Shown piece by piece: positions 61,901 through 64,000 of a stretch of DNA of 64,000 nt. The translations under genes were made by a program, and so were the position numbers. The stretch spans positions 79,216 through 143,215 of the forward strand of contig JAWKPC010000013.1 of assembly GCA_041390865.1 (NCBI GenBank), written 5' to 3'. The DNA comes from JAUIIK01 sp041390865 (GTDB lineage: Bacteria > Chloroflexota > Chloroflexia > Thermomicrobiales > CFX8). The notes beneath the pieces are model-generated. The model had not been told where the DNA came from. It made no database searches and saw only the letters and a list, made by a program, of their open reading frames with translations. Position 1 is the stretch's first letter; the number at the start of each line of letters is the position of its first letter.

Positions 61901-63151
61901 CTCGACGTTCCGGGCGACACACCGATCGGGATCTACGAAGCTTCGCTGCTCGTCAGCGACGGATACCACGAGACGACCGTGCCGGTCGTCATCAATGTCG
62001 CCAGCAACAACCTGAACGTGACCGCCGGGCAGGAGATGTACTCCAACTTCGAGAGCCAGGCGTACTACAACAACGAGTGGATCTACGGCGCGCAGTCCTG
62101 GCGAGGCCGTGAAGAGGGCGGCGACTGGCGCTTCTTCGTCGCCGACCTGCCGGAGAACCCGGGCCTGTTCGAATCGAAGATGCCGGACGGCAGCTTCTTC
62201 TACCTGGCCGACGCGAAATGGGAATCCGAGCTTTCCGACGTCGATATCCATGTCTTCAGCCCGTTCGTCGATCAGGTCAGCACGCTTGACCCCGACTTCT
62301 ACGGGCCGTACACGCTCGCTCCATCAGCATCGAGCAACAACGCCTACGTCGGGAACGGAACCTACCGGCTCGATACGTCGAGCGGCACGAGCCGCGAAGT
62401 CATCGCGGCGCCGTATATTCCCGGCTTGAACGCGATCGCGTTGCACAACACGAACTTCGCCGGTACCCAACCGGCGGAAGCACTGGAACTGAGAACCGGC
62501 GTTCTCGGTGTCTCCCAGGCACCAATGGACGTGACGACGACGGCAGGCTCCGACCGCACCTATCAGCAGTCGGTCATGTCGTCGATCGAGCTCTCCGGCC
62601 TGGAAATTCAAGGCTTCGGGCTCAGCAAGCCGGATGCCCGGACTGCCGTCCCGATCCAGCAGGATGATCCGAATGATCCGTCGACATCGAGCTACACCCA
62701 GGAGATAACCCTGGAGAATGCCGGATTGCTCGATATCCAGGTCGTCGGTGGAGAGAATGACGATATCGATCTCTACCTGATCCAGGACCTGAACGGTGAC
62801 GGCGAGTTCGACTTCGCAACCGAGCAGGTTGCAGCCTCGACGACGTCGACCGCCCAGGAGAGCATCACGATCCAGCTGCCGGAAGACGGCAACTATCTGA
62901 TCGCGGTGCATGGCTGGGCAGTCCCGCCGGACGGCTCGACCTTCGATATCTCGACCCTGGCGGTTCAGGGCGATGGCATCAGCACCAGCGGCGCGCCGGA
63001 GGGCTCGATCAGTCCGAACCGCGTCTACAACTTCGATGTCGCATTCGACACCGAGGGGCTGGAAGCCGGCGCATACACCGGCCTGGTGACGATCGGCCCG
63101 CCGGAAGGCCCGAGCGCAGTCCTGGTCTTCGCAAACGTCACGATCGAATAG
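58901..63151 (+). pseudogene. large secreted subtilisin-like (S8) serine protease, disrupted near its centre by frameshifts
   Basis: Start at GTG 58901 (GGGGGAAAGAGAG upstream) with a signal peptide (RLFAAFSILASVSMLALSAG). The first frame, to 60184, has an inhibitor_I9-like propeptide (SITVHAYVMEGTDLSAYMPD) and the catalytic Asp in GYTGAGVKAMVNDSGVDFTN. Between about 60150 and 60620 the frame slips several times; the pieces read NLVLFAVNDFASSPGGNHG, then SSVASGIAAQGVIDG (the His region, HGTxVA-like), MVQAAGKDVSSWS and later NNS-type fragments. From 60623 to 63151 the frame is clean and has the catalytic Ser in WGGTSRSAPVVAGNAALVYQ, then a long tail with Fn3/PPC-like domains (EITLENAGLLDIQVVGGEND; DLYLIQDLNGDGEFDFATEQ). 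Combined, about 1,410 residues. It is either a broken gene or an assembly error in 60150-60620. Confidence 0.8.
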
Positions 63152-63182
63152 CGCTCCGGTCTCAGCAGAGACCAAAAAAGAA

Positions 63183-63210
63183 CCGGGGCCGTCCAGTTGG
63201 ACGGCCCCGG
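63183..63210 (+). terminator. strong terminator after the protease gene
   Basis: A perfect 12-base-pair stem, CCGGGGCCGTCC (63183-63194) with GGACGGCCCCGG (63199-63210), has a four-base loop and is followed by CTTCGTCTTC on the plus strand; on the minus strand it is followed by TTCTTTTTTGG, so it ends the minus-strand kinase-like gene as well. Confidence 0.85.
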
Positions 63211-63298
63211 CTTCGTCTTCAGACGCCCCGCATCGACATTGCCTCGGACATCCGAGGATGCGAATCCCTCTCGGACGCACACTGAGCGCGGAGGATTG

Positions 63299-63961
63299 CT
63301 AGTCCAAACCCATGAGCCAGGGACGGAACTGCGCTTCTACGCGCTGAACCACACCGCCTAGCCCTTCGGTCCCATCAACAACAAGGTAGTGGAGTCCCAG
63401 TTCCTCGCAAGCCTTGAGGATGGAGTCGCCCATGAGTAGATCGCGCGCGATGATATTCTTGGCGGCTTGTGCCGGGTCCGATGTTTCGTGACGGTTGCCG
63501 GGTTTGCCGCGGGCGGTCGCCGAACGACGCTTGAAATCTTCGGTCGGGATCAGCCAGATGGCTTTGCGCGCATCGGTCAGAACCGGCGCGAGCAGTGACG
63601 GGTAGAAGCCCGGTCCCTCGGCGATGAGGGTTCGGGAGCCAGCCAGCGCCGCAACATCATCGAAGGCCATCCGGCAACGCTCGCTCCAGATCGCGATGGT
63701 TGCTCTTGCCATCTCTTCCGGTGACGCGCCAAGCCAGCGTTCTTCGGTGGTCATGCGATCCGGGTGGGATGCCCAGAGCTCCGGAGTGGTGCCCGGTCCG
63801 GCGCGAGCGAAGTGGTCCATCTCGTGGCGGTCGAAGTGATAGACCGGAAGCTGGTACCGCGCGGCCAGGAGTCCGGCGACCGAGGTTTTTCCTGCATCGG
63901 GCGCTCCGGCGATCCAGAGCACGGAATCGAGCGCGCCCTTGAGATCATGCGGTGGATACAC
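63299..63961 (-). CDS. P-loop NTPase, adenylate-kinase/shikimate-kinase-like
   Basis: 220 residues from ATG 63961. Walker A is VLWIAGAPDAGKTSVAGLLA (GxPxxGKTS) near residue 20. YHFDRHEMDHFARAGPG and MTTEERWLGASPEEMARATI follow, and IAEGPGFYPSLLAPVLTDA carries the second loop. No clear lid or family-specific motif identifies the phosphate acceptor. Uncharacterised kinases of this build are common in Chloroflexota. It runs toward the protease gene and ends at the shared terminator. Confidence 0.75.
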   Translation of the reverse strand: MYPPHDLKGALDSVLWIAGAPDAGKTSVAGLLAARYQLPVYHFDRHEMDHFARAGPGTTPELWASHPDRMTTEERWLGASPEEMARATIAIWSERCRMAFDDVAALAGSRTLIAEGPGFYPSLLAPVLTDARKAIWLIPTEDFKRRSATARGKPGNRHETSDPAQAAKNIIARDLLMGDSILKACEELGLHYLVVDGTEGLGGVVQRVEAQFRPWLMGLD

Positions 63962-64000
63962 CTGGAGCCGAGTCCGATCAGCGTTAATGGGGGAAAGAAG

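Overview
The window is high-GC DNA from a bacterium that looks like a Chloroflexota member, probably a Thermomicrobia/Sphaerobacter-like lineage. This is inference from gene style: proteins with Pro/Thr-rich linkers, repeated 'FERARLEYHPE'-type C-terminal motifs, a complete rib operon under an FMN riboswitch and a T-box in front of metG. There is no rRNA or tRNA gene here to confirm it. The protein-coding genes are mostly short single- or two-gene units on both strands.

1-8600 is an accessory region. The tail of an MFS transporter is followed by a REP-associated tyrosine transposase (RAYT) enclosed by four copies of a 25-base palindromic repeat. Next comes a type I restriction-modification locus (hsdM, hsdS, an unidentified gene ending in a helix-hairpin-helix repeat, hsdR). 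Every gene of that locus is cut by many one-base indels, yet most motifs survive when frames are joined. A second REP-like pair closes the locus. 8600-9166 is a DUF488 gene.

9296-19265 reads as a small-molecule nitrogen catabolism block: a dihydropyrimidinase/hydantoinase, an SDR, an FAD-dependent amine/amino-acid oxidoreductase, an agmatinase-like ureohydrolase, a creatininase-family amidohydrolase, and a peptide/opine-type ABC importer (lipoprotein plus two permeases, no ATPase in the window).

19414-36978 is general housekeeping and transport: MscL with a zinc-ribbon tail, deaminases, lipoproteins, DMT exporter, oligoendopeptidase F, CDF transporter, alpha/beta hydrolase, a DUF389-SH3 fusion, a second FAD oxidoreductase, a decayed M29 aminopeptidase with a duplicated scrap of the neighbouring M42 peptidase, an ABC-2 export system and a PNPOx-like protein.

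37008-53549 holds metG behind a promoter and a Met-specific T-box, a ferritin-like DUF892 protein, gltX, a beta-propeller protein, an AceE-like ThDP enzyme, a secreted glycoside hydrolase, a TPM/DUF2207-like membrane protein, a methionine gamma-lyase/cystathionine gamma-synthase family enzyme and transketolase. 53836-58580 contains csbD, then the FMN riboswitch and ribD-ribE-ribBA-ribH-cdd. 58901-63151 is a very large secreted subtilisin-like protease disrupted by frameshifts at its centre, and a P-loop kinase-like gene closes the window.

Frame-breaking indels are very unevenly spread: dense in the R-M locus, clustered in the protease and scattered in a few others, while long genes nearby are intact. 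I cannot tell from sequence alone whether this is real decay or local assembly error, but conservation across the breaks favours assembly or consensus error for several of them.
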